A stretch of 64,000 bases of DNA from Gammaproteobacteria bacterium (GCA_030425195.1 JAUIAV010000008.1:170190-234189), one strand, 5' to 3'. Shown: positions 29,642-39,535, counted from the first letter of the stretch. Notes: a model not told the origin generated them from the letters alone. A program made the numbers and translations.

Positions 29642-30178
29642 GTGTTCGCGGACTGGTTGCAGTCCAGCAGCCTCCTGCTGGCCGGCGGCTGGGTGATGGT
29701 GGCCATCCTGCTGCTGAGCGTGCTCATGTGGGTGCTCATTCTCGACCGCTATCTGTTCCTCTTCCGACGCCGGGGTGATCTGGTCCGGGATGCCGTGGAC
29801 GCGTGGCGGATGTCGGCGGGCAGCTCGCCCCAGGTCAACCGTCGCCTGCGGGCGGCGCTGACGGCGTCGTTTCACGGCCGGCTGGGCAGCTGGCTGATCA
29901 CCATCCAGGTGATCACCGCCGTGCTGCCGCTGCTCGGACTGCTGGGCACCGTCGGCGGCATGATCCAGACCTTCGAGGTGATGACGGTGTTCGGTTCCGG
30001 CAATGTGCGCGGCATGGCCGAAGGGATCTCCCAGGCGCTGATCACGACCATGGCGGGACTGATGACGGCACTGGCCGGCATGTACTTCGCCGGCGATCTG
30101 ACGAGCCGGATAGAGCGGGAGACAGAGCGGCTGAGAGAGCATCTCGTCACCCGTCCCGGGGAGGCCGACGGATCATGA
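29642..30178 (+). CDS. exbB: ExbB-like biopolymer transporter
   Basis: LPLLGLLGTVGGMIQTFEVMTVFGSGNVRGMAEGISQALITTMAGL. Confidence 0.9.
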   Translation: MFADWLQSSSLLLAGGWVMVAILLLSVLMWVLILDRYLFLFRRRGDLVRDAVDAWRMSAGSSPQVNRRLRAALTASFHGRLGSWLITIQVITAVLPLLGLLGTVGGMIQTFEVMTVFGSGNVRGMAEGISQALITTMAGLMTALAGMYFAGDLTSRIERETERLREHLVTRPGEADGS

Positions 30179-30594
30179 TGCGTCTGCATACGCGGGAAGA
30201 GGGAGGCGCGGCGGCGATCAATCTGACGCCGCTCATCGACATGGTCTTCATCCTGCTGATCTTCTTCGCCGTCAACTCCACCTTCGTGAAGTTTCCGGGT
30301 GTGGACGTGGAGCAGCCTGTTGCGAAAACGGCAACAGTTCAGCAGGCCAGCACCATCCTGATCGCCGTCACCGCGAGCGGTGAGGTCTGGATCGATAAGA
30401 AGAAGGTGGACGTGCGCCGGCTTCGCGGCGTGGTGGAGCAGATGCTGGTGGAGTCTCCGGATGCCTCGGTGGTCGTGCTCTCGGACGAAGATGCACGCAC
30501 GGGCGTGGTGGTCGAGGTGATCGATCAGGCCCGCCTGGCGGGTGCGGCCAAGGTGGCGCTGGCAGCGGCGGAACCGGAGCAGCAGGACCAGTGA
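30175..30594 (+). CDS. exbD: ExbD biopolymer transporter
   Basis: INLTPLIDMVFILLIFFAVNSTFVK. Confidence 0.93.
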   Translation: MMRLHTREEGGAAAINLTPLIDMVFILLIFFAVNSTFVKFPGVDVEQPVAKTATVQQASTILIAVTASGEVWIDKKKVDVRRLRGVVEQMLVESPDASVVVLSDEDARTGVVVEVIDQARLAGAAKVALAAAEPEQQDQ

Positions 30595-31226
30595 GGTGGC
30601 TGGCCATCGTTGCCGGCGCGCTGGTGGTCAACCTCTGCCTGTATCTGCTGATGGAAGGCATGGTGTCCCGGGACCGGGTCCGCGTGCTCGATCTGTTCGA
30701 TGCCCAGACCATCGAATTTGTCCGATCGCCTGTGGAAGACGAAACCCGCACGAAGGACCGGCGCCGGAAACCACCGCCGAAACCGCGTGACGTGAAGAAG
30801 CCCAGGGCGGAAGTGGACGACATGACCAGCAGATCCGAACTCCCCGCGGACTTCCAGGCTTACAACGTCTCCAGTCTGCTGGGCGAGGGCGGCGGCGTAG
30901 GTCTCGGTCAGCGCATCGTTCAGGGCAGCGGTGAAGGGATGCGGATGGTCATGGCGAGCGATCTGACGGCGCTGGCCAAGTTTCCGCCCCAGTACCCCCC
31001 CTGGGCCCAGCAGCGAGGGCTGGAAGGCTGGGTGGAACTCACGTTCATCGTGACGGAGCAGGGGATGGTGGTGGATCCGGTGGTGACCGACTCCAGGCCG
31101 AAAGGCGCGTTCGAGGACTCGGCCCTTGCCGCCGTGGCCCGATGGCGGTTCCAGCCGGTGATGGAGAACGGAGAACCGAAACCGGTGCGTGTCTTTCTGC
31201 ACGTCGACTTCGAGATTCCGGAATGA
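30591..31226 (+). CDS. tonB: TonB family energy transducer
   Basis: FPPQYPPWAQQRGLEGWVELTFIVTEQGMVVDPVVTDSRPKGAFEDSALAAVARWRFQP. Confidence 0.93.
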   Translation: MRWLAIVAGALVVNLCLYLLMEGMVSRDRVRVLDLFDAQTIEFVRSPVEDETRTKDRRRKPPPKPRDVKKPRAEVDDMTSRSELPADFQAYNVSSLLGEGGGVGLGQRIVQGSGEGMRMVMASDLTALAKFPPQYPPWAQQRGLEGWVELTFIVTEQGMVVDPVVTDSRPKGAFEDSALAAVARWRFQPVMENGEPKPVRVFLHVDFEIPE

Positions 31227-32428
31227 GCGGGCTGCGGTGCCGGGTCCCGGCTCTGCTGCTTGCGCTGTGGGCGGGTGGGCTGTCGCTGTGCTCTCCCGTG
31301 CAGGGCGCAGAAAGCGTCAATCCCGAGCTTGCCAGCCGGGTGCTGACCATCCTCGAAAGATCGGAGAATGACCCGCAGGAAGCGCTGGCAGATCTCGCCA
31401 GGCTGGCCGCCCGCGCCCGATCGGACAAGGACCTGGCGTTCGTGATCACCGAGCGGGCGGCGCTGCTCATTCAACAGAACCACCTGGATGTGGCCCGCAC
31501 GGAGATGGCAGAGGTACTGGAGAACCGGGCGCCTGAGTTCGCGCCCCGGTTGAGAAACCTGTATGCCACGACGCTGCTGTCCGTGGAGGACTATGCGGGC
31601 GCGCTGACTCAGCTCGAGTACTGGTCCCGGTACTCGGAGTCCCCGCATCCCCATGGTCTTTTCCTCATGGGGTACGCGTGCATCCGTCTGGAGCGATACG
31701 AAGAGGCGATCACGGCGCTGGAACGCGCCGTGGGGTCTGACTATCCCACGCGGGATCCCTGGATCGAGCTGCTGGCTTTCGCCTATTCCCAGGCCGGCCG
31801 GCCGGAGGATGCCGTGGCGCTCCTCTCGACACTCATCGCCCGCGATCCGGGGCGTGCGCGCTGGTGGGAACAGCTCGGCGGTCTGCTCATGCTCATGGAC
31901 CGGATGCCGGAGGGCACCGCGGGTCTGGCGATTGCCCGGATCGTCGAGCCGATGCGCTTTGCGGATCAGAAACGCCTGGCCAGACTGTTCGCTCACATCG
32001 GCATGCCGGCAGACGGCGCCGACATCCTCGCCGGAGCCCTCACCGCACGCGACGAAGTCGCCGGGTTCGACGATCTGATGCTGCTCGGCGAACTCTGGAT
32101 GCTGGCGCGGGAAACGGATCGGGCCATCGCCGCGTTCGAGAAGGCACAGGCGATTGCCGATCAGGGTGAAGCGGCGATGGTGATCGGTCAGCTGCATGCA
32201 CAGCGGGAGGATTACGAGGCGGCAAGGCGGGCTCTGGAGATCTCGGTTGACGCTTATGGAGACGAGGCACCCGGCCGGCTGTACTACCTGCTGGCGGTCA
32301 TCCAGATCAATCTCGGAGATCTCCGGGCAGCCGAGGCTGCGCTCGAGCGTCTCGCAGCGGACGAGGCGTATCGGGAGCGGGCCGCCAGCCTCTCCGCGTA
32401 CATGACCGGCGCAATGGGCCGCGGCTGA
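31223..32428 (+). CDS. TPR-repeat periplasmic protein of TonB operon
   Basis: Signal peptide and repeated TPR helices; ATGA overlap with tonB. Confidence 0.85.
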   Translation: MSGLRCRVPALLLALWAGGLSLCSPVQGAESVNPELASRVLTILERSENDPQEALADLARLAARARSDKDLAFVITERAALLIQQNHLDVARTEMAEVLENRAPEFAPRLRNLYATTLLSVEDYAGALTQLEYWSRYSESPHPHGLFLMGYACIRLERYEEAITALERAVGSDYPTRDPWIELLAFAYSQAGRPEDAVALLSTLIARDPGRARWWEQLGGLLMLMDRMPEGTAGLAIARIVEPMRFADQKRLARLFAHIGMPADGADILAGALTARDEVAGFDDLMLLGELWMLARETDRAIAAFEKAQAIADQGEAAMVIGQLHAQREDYEAARRALEISVDAYGDEAPGRLYYLLAVIQINLGDLRAAEAALERLAADEAYRERAASLSAYMTGAMGRG

Positions 32429-32467
32429 TCGCCTGGACAACGGGACCGGCGAGCGGTCAAATCCGGT

Positions 32468-33634
32468 GTGACTGAGGGCCGGGGGGCGAATGTGACTGAC
32501 GCACTGGAACGCGCGATGGCGCTGGAGACTCTCGTTCGAGGCCAGGCGGACGAGGCGGAGAGGATCCGCCGTCTGCCGGAACCGGTGGCGGAAGCCTTCG
32601 CGGCCAGCGGTCTCTACCGTATCGCGGCTCCAGAGTCGCTGTCCGGGTTCGACGCGGATCCGGCCACCCAGATGGCTGTCATCGAAGCGGTTTCCCGGTT
32701 CGACGGCAGCGCGGGCTGGAATCTGATGATCGGTATCGAAACCTTTGCCCTGCTCGCACCCGGCTGCATCGAATGCCGGGCGCTGATCGAAGATCCACGT
32801 GTGGTGCTGGCGAGCTCCACTGCTGCGGTCGGCAGGGCGGACCGGGAAGGAGACGGTTACCGGGTGACCGGTTGCTGGCAGTTCGTTTCCGGCTGTCACA
32901 ACGCCTCGGTGTTCGGCGCCACGGTCCGGCTCTACGAGGATGACGAGCCTGTCAGTCCGAACCTCTATGCCATGGTTCCGCTGCCGGACTTCCGGATCGA
33001 GGACACCTGGCACGTGGGCGGGCTCCGGGGCTCCGGCTCGCACGACGTCCGGGTGGATGGCGTGTGGATTCCGGCTTCACAGATCGTCGCCCCGCTGGGC
33101 GGCGCCGAGGAAGCCTCCAACCAGCTCCGGTTTCCGCTCGGGTCCCGGCTGGCCTTCAACAAGGTCGCGGTGGCACTTGGAATTGCCAGGGCAGGTATCG
33201 ACGCGTTCGTGGATCTGGCCGAAGGAAAGGTGCCGCGTTTCACCAGCCGGAGTCTCCGGGATCGACCGGCTTCCCAGCGGGCGGTTGCGGAGGCGGAAGT
33301 GCGTGTGCGTGCCGGGGCGGCGCTGGTGCGGGAGCTGCTCGACGGGATGTGGGAGAAGGTGCTCACCAGAGCACACATCAGCACGCGCGACCGGGCCATT
33401 TTCCAGCTTGCCTGCTCGGATGCCGTGCGCGGCTGCGTGGAAGCGGTGGACCGCCTCTGTGACGCCGCAGGGACCACGGCAAACCAGCAGGCGCATCCTC
33501 TGGAGCGGATCGCCCGGGACATCCGGGTCGTACGCCAGCATGTCACCGTGGCCAGTCATCAGATTGATGATGCGGGGCGTGTGCTGCTCGGACTGCCGGC
33601 CACCGGGCTGATGCTGTCGGGAAATCGCGGCTAG
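32468..33634 (+). CDS. Acyl-CoA dehydrogenase-like flavoprotein (group D monooxygenase/HsaA-like)
   Basis: LYRIAAPESLSGFDADPATQMAVIEAVSRFDGSAGWNLMIG...GLRGSGSHDVRVDGVWIP. Confidence 0.85.
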   Translation: MTEGRGANVTDALERAMALETLVRGQADEAERIRRLPEPVAEAFAASGLYRIAAPESLSGFDADPATQMAVIEAVSRFDGSAGWNLMIGIETFALLAPGCIECRALIEDPRVVLASSTAAVGRADREGDGYRVTGCWQFVSGCHNASVFGATVRLYEDDEPVSPNLYAMVPLPDFRIEDTWHVGGLRGSGSHDVRVDGVWIPASQIVAPLGGAEEASNQLRFPLGSRLAFNKVAVALGIARAGIDAFVDLAEGKVPRFTSRSLRDRPASQRAVAEAEVRVRAGAALVRELLDGMWEKVLTRAHISTRDRAIFQLACSDAVRGCVEAVDRLCDAAGTTANQQAHPLERIARDIRVVRQHVTVASHQIDDAGRVLLGLPATGLMLSGNRG

Positions 33635-33728
33635 GCAGTCTGCGGCCTGCTTGTGTGCACTGGTACGCAGCACTGACCGACGGAGTCCGGGAGAATGAGG
33701 CGATCAGTACTCTTCCCTGGCGTGACCC

Positions 33729-34049
33729 ATGTCCCGATATCTGTGCAGAATCTCTCTGGTCGTAGCGGCGCTGGTGATGGCCGCGCCGATGTCGGCCCAT
33801 GAGCCCATGACCCATGACTGTGTCGCGCCCGTCCGCCCTCAGGATGATCAGAACGACGCGCTCTGGGCGGAGTTCCTTGCCGGTATCGACACCTTCCAGC
33901 GCTGTATCACGGAGGCGGCCGATCGTCACCAGGCGGCATCGGATGCGCATCAGCGGGCCGCGTTTGCCGCGGTAGATGCCTGGAACGATTTCGTGCGCAC
34001 ATCATTGAACGCCCCGGAGGATTTTCCCTGGCCCCCTGAGCAAGACTGA
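33729..34049 (+). CDS. Small exported hypothetical protein
   Basis: Signal peptide MSRYLCRISLVVAALVMAAPMSAHE; 106 aa. Confidence 0.55.
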   Translation: MSRYLCRISLVVAALVMAAPMSAHEPMTHDCVAPVRPQDDQNDALWAEFLAGIDTFQRCITEAADRHQAASDAHQRAAFAAVDAWNDFVRTSLNAPEDFPWPPEQD

Positions 34050-34068
34050 CACTGTCTTTTTAACGCCG

Positions 34069-35004
34069 ATGGCCGTATGGTTTCTGCGCCATCGAGCCAC
34101 GCAGGGAAGCGGGATTTTGAAACGCAGGGAAGAGCGGCGCGGAGCCGTTCCGGGGTGCCACGTAGGCGGTAAGCACGTCAGGGTGGCGGATGACGACGGG
34201 CGTCTGTTTCCCATGGTGATCATGTACCCGACGTCGGTACCGGCGGAGCGCCTGACCTTCGGTCCTTTCAATCTCGATATGGCCGCCAATGCGGCACCGC
34301 GGGCCGGAAGCGCCCCCGTCGTCATCATTTCGCACGGATCCGGTGGTACGCATCTGGGTTATCTGGATCTGGCCCGTCGGCTTGTGCAGGCGGGTTACGT
34401 GGTGCTGATGCCCGAACACCCGGGAAACAACCGCAGTAACAACGAGCTTGCGGAGTCACCGCTCAATCTTTCCAACCGGCCCCGTCACCTCACCCTCGCG
34501 CTGAACAGACTGCTCGAGGACCCTGTGCTCTCGCCCGTCGTGGACGGGGAACGGGCTGCCATCGTCGGTCATTCCATGGGCGGCTATACCGCGCTCGCCA
34601 TGGCCGGTGGCCGGCCTTTCACCCGGGATGGTCAGCGTGTCCCGGTGGATGGAGATGGGCGGGTGCGGGCGCTGGTGCTGCTGGCCCCGGCGACCGTCTG
34701 GTTCGCCGGTCCGGATGCGCTCGCGGACGTGCGGGTGCCCATTCTCATGCTGACCGGCGAACTGGACGAGCATACCCCGCCGTTTCATGCGGAGGTGGTC
34801 AGAAACGGCGTGCCGGACGCAACGACGCTCGACCATCGGGTGGTGCACAACGCCGGGCACTATTCCTTCATGAGCCCGTTTCCGGAAGTCATGCGCGGCC
34901 CCGACTTTCCGCCGGGAAACGATCCGGAAGGCTTCGATCGGGCGGCTTATCAGGACACTCTGGCGACCGATGTAGCCACCTTTCTTGACAAAACACTCGA
35001 ATGA
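34069..35004 (+). CDS. Alpha/beta hydrolase (dienelactone hydrolase/PAF-acetylhydrolase-like)
   Basis: IVGHSMGGYTALAMAGG nucleophile elbow; HNAGHYSF. Confidence 0.88.
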   Translation: MAVWFLRHRATQGSGILKRREERRGAVPGCHVGGKHVRVADDDGRLFPMVIMYPTSVPAERLTFGPFNLDMAANAAPRAGSAPVVIISHGSGGTHLGYLDLARRLVQAGYVVLMPEHPGNNRSNNELAESPLNLSNRPRHLTLALNRLLEDPVLSPVVDGERAAIVGHSMGGYTALAMAGGRPFTRDGQRVPVDGDGRVRALVLLAPATVWFAGPDALADVRVPILMLTGELDEHTPPFHAEVVRNGVPDATTLDHRVVHNAGHYSFMSPFPEVMRGPDFPPGNDPEGFDRAAYQDTLATDVATFLDKTLE

Positions 35005-35078
35005 CCTGATGAATGAGATCACACTCCGGTCTGAACCCACTTGAGTCATCGCGGTCGTAAATGCGAACGTAGGCGAAG

Positions 35079-35178
35079 TGCCCCATCCGGGGCATCTGCA
35101 GTAGTCGCTGCGTTACCCCCCACCCACGTTTCGTGGGTATCACTTGAGAACCCATCGGGTCATACCAAAACAAGGTAT
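35079..35178 (+). promoter_or_regulatory. Structured intergenic leader with four short perfect hairpins
   Basis: TGCCCC-atcc-GGGGCA (35079-35094); ACCCACG-ttt-CGTGGGT (35122-35138); ACCC-atc-GGGT (35150-35160); ATACC-aaaacaa-GGTAT (35162-35178), then SD and ATG at 35193. Confidence 0.45.
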
Positions 35179-35192
35179 CTAGGAGAGAATAG

Positions 35193-35792
35193 ATGAAACC
35201 AATCAGAACCCTGTCACGCGCATTGCTGCCGCTGGCATTTGCTTCGGCACCTGCGTTTGCAGCCGAACCACCGGCAGAGATCCGCTACGACTATCTGAAT
35301 CTCGGACTCAACTTCGGTGAAATCGACACTGCCGGTGACGACGTGGATTTCTGGGGTGCCGCCGCGGACGGTTCCTGGGGCTTCCACCGGAACATCGCGA
35401 TGACGGCCTCCATCGGGATGGGTGAGATCGACGCGCTGGGCGACATCGACACGACGGAACTGTCGGTCGGGCTCACCCCGCACTTCGCGCTCACCAGCAA
35501 CCTGGATCTCGTCGTCCCCGTCTCCCTCGTGTGGGTGGATTACGATGCCTCGGCATTCTCGGATGACGACACCGGGTATTCGATCGGTGTCGGTGTCCGC
35601 TGGCTGATCAACCCTGCCTGGGAACTCGGCGGTGGTATCACCCACCTGGACATCTTCGATACCGACGATCAGAGCGTGAATGCCAACGTGCGCTGGCACC
35701 TCAATGATCTGCTGTCGCTGGGTCTCGGCGCCGAGTTCGGAGATGACGTCACGGCTGCGCTGTTCGACGTGCGGTTCTCCTTCGGCGGCTGA
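35193..35792 (+). CDS. Outer-membrane beta-barrel protein (OmpA/porin-like fold)
   Basis: Signal peptide; beta strands; C-terminal ...ALFDVRFSFGG. Confidence 0.75.
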   Translation: MKPIRTLSRALLPLAFASAPAFAAEPPAEIRYDYLNLGLNFGEIDTAGDDVDFWGAAADGSWGFHRNIAMTASIGMGEIDALGDIDTTELSVGLTPHFALTSNLDLVVPVSLVWVDYDASAFSDDDTGYSIGVGVRWLINPAWELGGGITHLDIFDTDDQSVNANVRWHLNDLLSLGLGAEFGDDVTAALFDVRFSFGG

Positions 35793-35796
35793 TCCT

Positions 35797-37191
35797 TCAG
35801 CCTTCCGGCACCCGGGTCCAGCTGTCGAGCAGGGCCCGGGCGTCGTCGAACTCGGGATGAAACCCGAGTACTTCTTCTACCAGATTCCGTGCCAGGAACT
35901 CGTTTCCGGCGGCATGGGCGGCTTCCGCTTCCTCGATGAGCGCCACGGCGCTCATGTACATGAGCTTCAGGCCTTCCTCATTCGAGGGATCCATGTTGAG
36001 CACCTGAGTGAGGTTGTTCACCGCGTTGGCGTGTGCCGGCGTCACGATGCTGCCCGCGTCATAGTAGGCTCTGGCTTCTGCCAGCAGAGAAGCGATCAGT
36101 AACGCGTCCGCCTCGTTCCGGGGCGAGGGGTCTACCGGCGCGGTTTGCGGGATCTCGATGGCCAGTGGCTGCAGATCGGGTGTCTGCGGGCTCCCGGCCA
36201 TCGGCTCGGCCCCGGTCACAGGCACCGGTTCCAACGCGACCGGCGTCTGAACCTGCTCATCCGGAGACCGATAGTTGCTGAGCGGGAAGTCCACACCCAG
36301 TCCGCGGGGGTCCGCGAGAAACAGGCACATCGGTGCGAGCAGGGCGGCGGCCGCGATGAGGCTCGCCAGGGACAGGTGATTCCGCTGTGCGGGTTCCGGC
36401 CCGGGCAGGGCGGTCACCGTTGCGGACCCCGGGGTTGCCCTGGCGGGAGAGAGTTCGGCGTCTCCCTCCTGGCTGCCGGTTTGTAGCGACGCTTCTTCGG
36501 CCGATCCGCTTCTCGAGGCCTCTCTTTTCCGCAGCGCCTGCGCAGCCCCGGATTCTGCCTTCGGCGTCTCGGGTCGGATGAACGGCAGCGGGGGTGGGGC
36601 TGTGTGTTCTTCCAGCTGTTCGTCCGGAATCTCGTGCGCCCAGCGGGTCAGAGCTTCCGCCGCTCTGGCCTGGGCAGCCGCTTCCTCCAGGAGTTCCTCC
36701 TCGATTTGAACGTTCCGCCGTGGAAGCGTTCCCGTGTCGTCGGCCAGGGCCTCAGGCGCAGGCAGCGGTTCCATGAGCACCACGGGCTCGCCGACCCGGG
36801 TCAGGGTCAGCGCGGGTGTGCGGGTCGGGGTGAGAAAGATTTCTCTATCCACCTGCGCCTGCATACCGGCCTGAAAGTCCGGGGTGATGAGCAGCGTAGA
36901 CTTGGGAAAGGTCAGCCTCAGCGTCACACCTTCCACAAAGGTCAGGTGCTGGACGCTCAATCCGCCGTTCTCGGAAAACGTCCAGTCCATGGCCAGTGCC
37001 TGAAGAGTCAGGCAGCCATGATCGCTGCTGATGCGCAGAAGCGCGTCCTCCCGTGCCGGGCTCAGCACGGTCTGGCCCCGCTCGTCTTCGCCGATCATCA
37101 GACCTTGTGCGAGCTTGAGCACCAGATCGCCATCACAGGCGATCAGGAACCAGTCCTGTGTCCTGTAGTACGCCCTGTTTTCTGTCAACAT
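35797..37191 (-). CDS. Protein with possible FHA-like N-terminus, central TM and TPR-like C-terminus
   Basis: N-terminal beta-rich region, low-complexity linker, TM LASLIAAAALLAPMCLFLA, C-terminal ANAVNNLTQVLNMDPSNEEGLKLMY. Confidence 0.65.
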   Translation of the reverse strand: MLTENRAYYRTQDWFLIACDGDLVLKLAQGLMIGEDERGQTVLSPAREDALLRISSDHGCLTLQALAMDWTFSENGGLSVQHLTFVEGVTLRLTFPKSTLLITPDFQAGMQAQVDREIFLTPTRTPALTLTRVGEPVVLMEPLPAPEALADDTGTLPRRNVQIEEELLEEAAAQARAAEALTRWAHEIPDEQLEEHTAPPPLPFIRPETPKAESGAAQALRKREASRSGSAEEASLQTGSQEGDAELSPARATPGSATVTALPGPEPAQRNHLSLASLIAAAALLAPMCLFLADPRGLGVDFPLSNYRSPDEQVQTPVALEPVPVTGAEPMAGSPQTPDLQPLAIEIPQTAPVDPSPRNEADALLIASLLAEARAYYDAGSIVTPAHANAVNNLTQVLNMDPSNEEGLKLMYMSAVALIEEAEAAHAAGNEFLARNLVEEVLGFHPEFDDARALLDSWTRVPEG

Positions 37192-37317
37192 TATTGTCAG
37201 GGTCTTTGGAGTCCTTCCATCGCGGAGACTACTACGAACCCAGGCGTCATGAGAAGTCGGGCGATTCGGCCCGGAATCCCGGTATGATTGCCGTGAAACT
37301 GGGAGGAGGAGATCAGG

Positions 37318-39471
37318 GTGTCGTCCAGCGGTTCAGCAGCCGGTGCCAGCACCGGATCCAGGGTTACCAGGCGCACGTTCTGCCGGGTCTGTGAACCCGC
37401 CTGCGGAATGATCGCCACCGTGGAGAAGGGTGAGCTGATCAGGCTCGAGGCCGACCGCGACCATCCGGTGTCCCGCGGTTTCGTCTGCAACAAAGGCATC
37501 TACGGTGCCGACGTCCACAACGATCCGGACAGGCTCGACACGCCGCTCAAAAAAGTGGGCCCCGGCCGGTTCGAGCCCATCGGCTGGGATCAGGCCGTCA
37601 CCGAGATCGCCGGGCGCCTCGCTGAGATCAGGTCGAGCCACGGAGCAGAAGCCATCGGCAGCTACACCGGCAATCCGAACGCGTTCAACACGCTGTTCGG
37701 CCCGTCCTACGGGAGCTTCATGCGCCAGCTGGGTGCCCGCTACTTCTTCAGTTCCGGCACTCAGGACTGCGCGAACAAGTTCGCCGCCAGCGAGGCCGTG
37801 TTCGGCACCCGTACGCTGCATCCGCTGCCGGATATCGATCATTCGGATTTCATCCTGATCGTCGGCGAGAATCCGGCGGTCAGCCACATGTCCTTCGTAT
37901 CCATTCCGAATCCCATGGCGCACCTGAAGGCGGCCGTGGAGCGCGGTGCCAGAGTCCTCTACGTGAATCCCCGCCGGATCGAATCCGCATCCATTGCGGG
38001 TGAACTGCTGAAAATCCGGCCGGACACGGACGTTTACCTGTTTGCGGCGCTGATTCACGAGATCGACCGCACCGTGGGCTTTCACGAGTCCGTGCAGGTC
38101 CGGGGTGAGCGCATCGATGAGCTCAGGCGTTTCGTGGCCGACTACCCGCCCGAGCGGGTGGCGGCCGTGACCGGCATTCCGGCGGCTGAGATCCGTGAGC
38201 TGGCCCGGGCGTTTGCCACCGCACCGACCGCGTGTGCGCACATGTCCACCGGTGTGAACATGGGGCGGCAGGGAACGCTCGCCTACTGGCTGCTGCAGAT
38301 GCTCGTGTTCGTCACCGGCAACCTGGGGCGGCGGGGCGGCAACTTCTACTCGCTGGGATTCTACGAGCGCAGCACGGCGGCCGGCCGGGCAGCTCCGGAA
38401 GGCATGCTCGACACACCCTTCGGAGAGGTCCGCAAACCGGGCGGTGTGGGCATCAGCCTGCCGGGAAACCTGCTCGCAAGCTACGTCACGGAGCTGGATC
38501 CGCCCATACGGGCGCTGTTCGTCAGTTCCGGTAATCCGGTGCTCTCGATCGGTGGTGAGGCCCATCTGCGCAAGGCCATGGAATCTCTGGAACTGCTCGT
38601 TTGCGTGGACATCTATCGCAACGCCACCGGGGAGTATGCGGATTATCTGCTTCCTGCCGCCGGCGCCTTCGAGCGGGAGGACATCAACTTCGCGGGGATC
38701 GGTCTGCAGTTCGAGCCCTCGGTTCAGTTCACCGAGGCTGTGGTGCCGCCTGCCCACGACAGGAAACCGGACTGGTGGATCTACGAGCGGCTGTGCCAGG
38801 CCATGGGATTCGATTCGGCCCTCGACGGTGTGCCGGAAGGCGAGCTGCCGGACATGTGGGGCCGGGTGAATGCCATGCTCAGATCCCGTGGCCACGACAT
38901 GGCGGAGCTCCGGGCACGCGGAATCATCGCCTTCGAGCGCTCGGACCCGGAAGACTTCTATGACCGCTACCTGCAGCGGGATACCCAGATGGTGGACTGC
39001 TGCCCCGAAAGCTTTGCCCAGGCCATGGACCGCATGGCCGGGCTCTTCGAGGAAGAGGCCTCCCGGGGCGCCACGGATCTGAAGCTCATCACCAAACGCG
39101 ATGCGTACATGTTCAATTCCTGGTACGCCAACGTGGCGAAGCTCAAAACGAAAGACCGGGACAGGAACTACCTCTACATGCATCCCGAGGATGCGGAAGT
39201 CCGCCAGATCCGGGAAGGTGCGACCGTGCGCATCGAGAACGATCAGGGCGCAATTGCGGCACCGGTCAAGCTGACGGACGATCTGATGCCGGGGGTGGTG
39301 GCCATGAGCCACGGCTGGGGGCAGGCGCAGAGTGCGGGCATGAACGTGGCGAATGCCGCGCCCGGCGTGAACTGCAACGTGCTGCTGCCCTCAGGGCCGG
39401 GCAGCTACGAGCCCCTGTCGAACCAGGCACACATGACGGGAATACCGGTCCAGGTCAGCCTGGAAGGCTGA
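37318..39471 (+). CDS. Molybdopterin (Mo-bisPGD) oxidoreductase, DMSO reductase superfamily
   Basis: CRVCEPACGM 4Fe-4S motif; TQDCANKFAASEAVFG; C-terminal molydopterin dinucleotide-binding region. Confidence 0.92.
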   Translation: MSSSGSAAGASTGSRVTRRTFCRVCEPACGMIATVEKGELIRLEADRDHPVSRGFVCNKGIYGADVHNDPDRLDTPLKKVGPGRFEPIGWDQAVTEIAGRLAEIRSSHGAEAIGSYTGNPNAFNTLFGPSYGSFMRQLGARYFFSSGTQDCANKFAASEAVFGTRTLHPLPDIDHSDFILIVGENPAVSHMSFVSIPNPMAHLKAAVERGARVLYVNPRRIESASIAGELLKIRPDTDVYLFAALIHEIDRTVGFHESVQVRGERIDELRRFVADYPPERVAAVTGIPAAEIRELARAFATAPTACAHMSTGVNMGRQGTLAYWLLQMLVFVTGNLGRRGGNFYSLGFYERSTAAGRAAPEGMLDTPFGEVRKPGGVGISLPGNLLASYVTELDPPIRALFVSSGNPVLSIGGEAHLRKAMESLELLVCVDIYRNATGEYADYLLPAAGAFEREDINFAGIGLQFEPSVQFTEAVVPPAHDRKPDWWIYERLCQAMGFDSALDGVPEGELPDMWGRVNAMLRSRGHDMAELRARGIIAFERSDPEDFYDRYLQRDTQMVDCCPESFAQAMDRMAGLFEEEASRGATDLKLITKRDAYMFNSWYANVAKLKTKDRDRNYLYMHPEDAEVRQIREGATVRIENDQGAIAAPVKLTDDLMPGVVAMSHGWGQAQSAGMNVANAAPGVNCNVLLPSGPGSYEPLSNQAHMTGIPVQVSLEG

Positions 39472-39523
39472 CCTGGCGTCAGCCTGGAAGGCTGACCTGG
39501 CGTCAGCCTGGAAGGCTGACCGG
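39450..39523. repeat. Three 24-bp tandem palindromic hairpins between convergent genes
   Basis: GTCAGCC-TGGAA-GGCTGAC at 39454, 39478 and 39502; first copy extends to 11-bp stem CCAGGTCAGCC/GGCTGACCTGG. Confidence 0.9.
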
Positions 39524-39535
39524 GATGCGCGCGCC

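Noticed and set aside
30920-33043. 707-aa minus-strand ORF opposite TonB/TPR/flavoprotein genes
   Set aside because: Shadow ORF; the + strand encodes clear TonB, TPR and acyl-CoA dehydrogenase families.
37333-39312. 659-aa minus-strand ORF opposite molybdopterin oxidoreductase
   Set aside because: Antisense shadow ORF of a well-supported gene.
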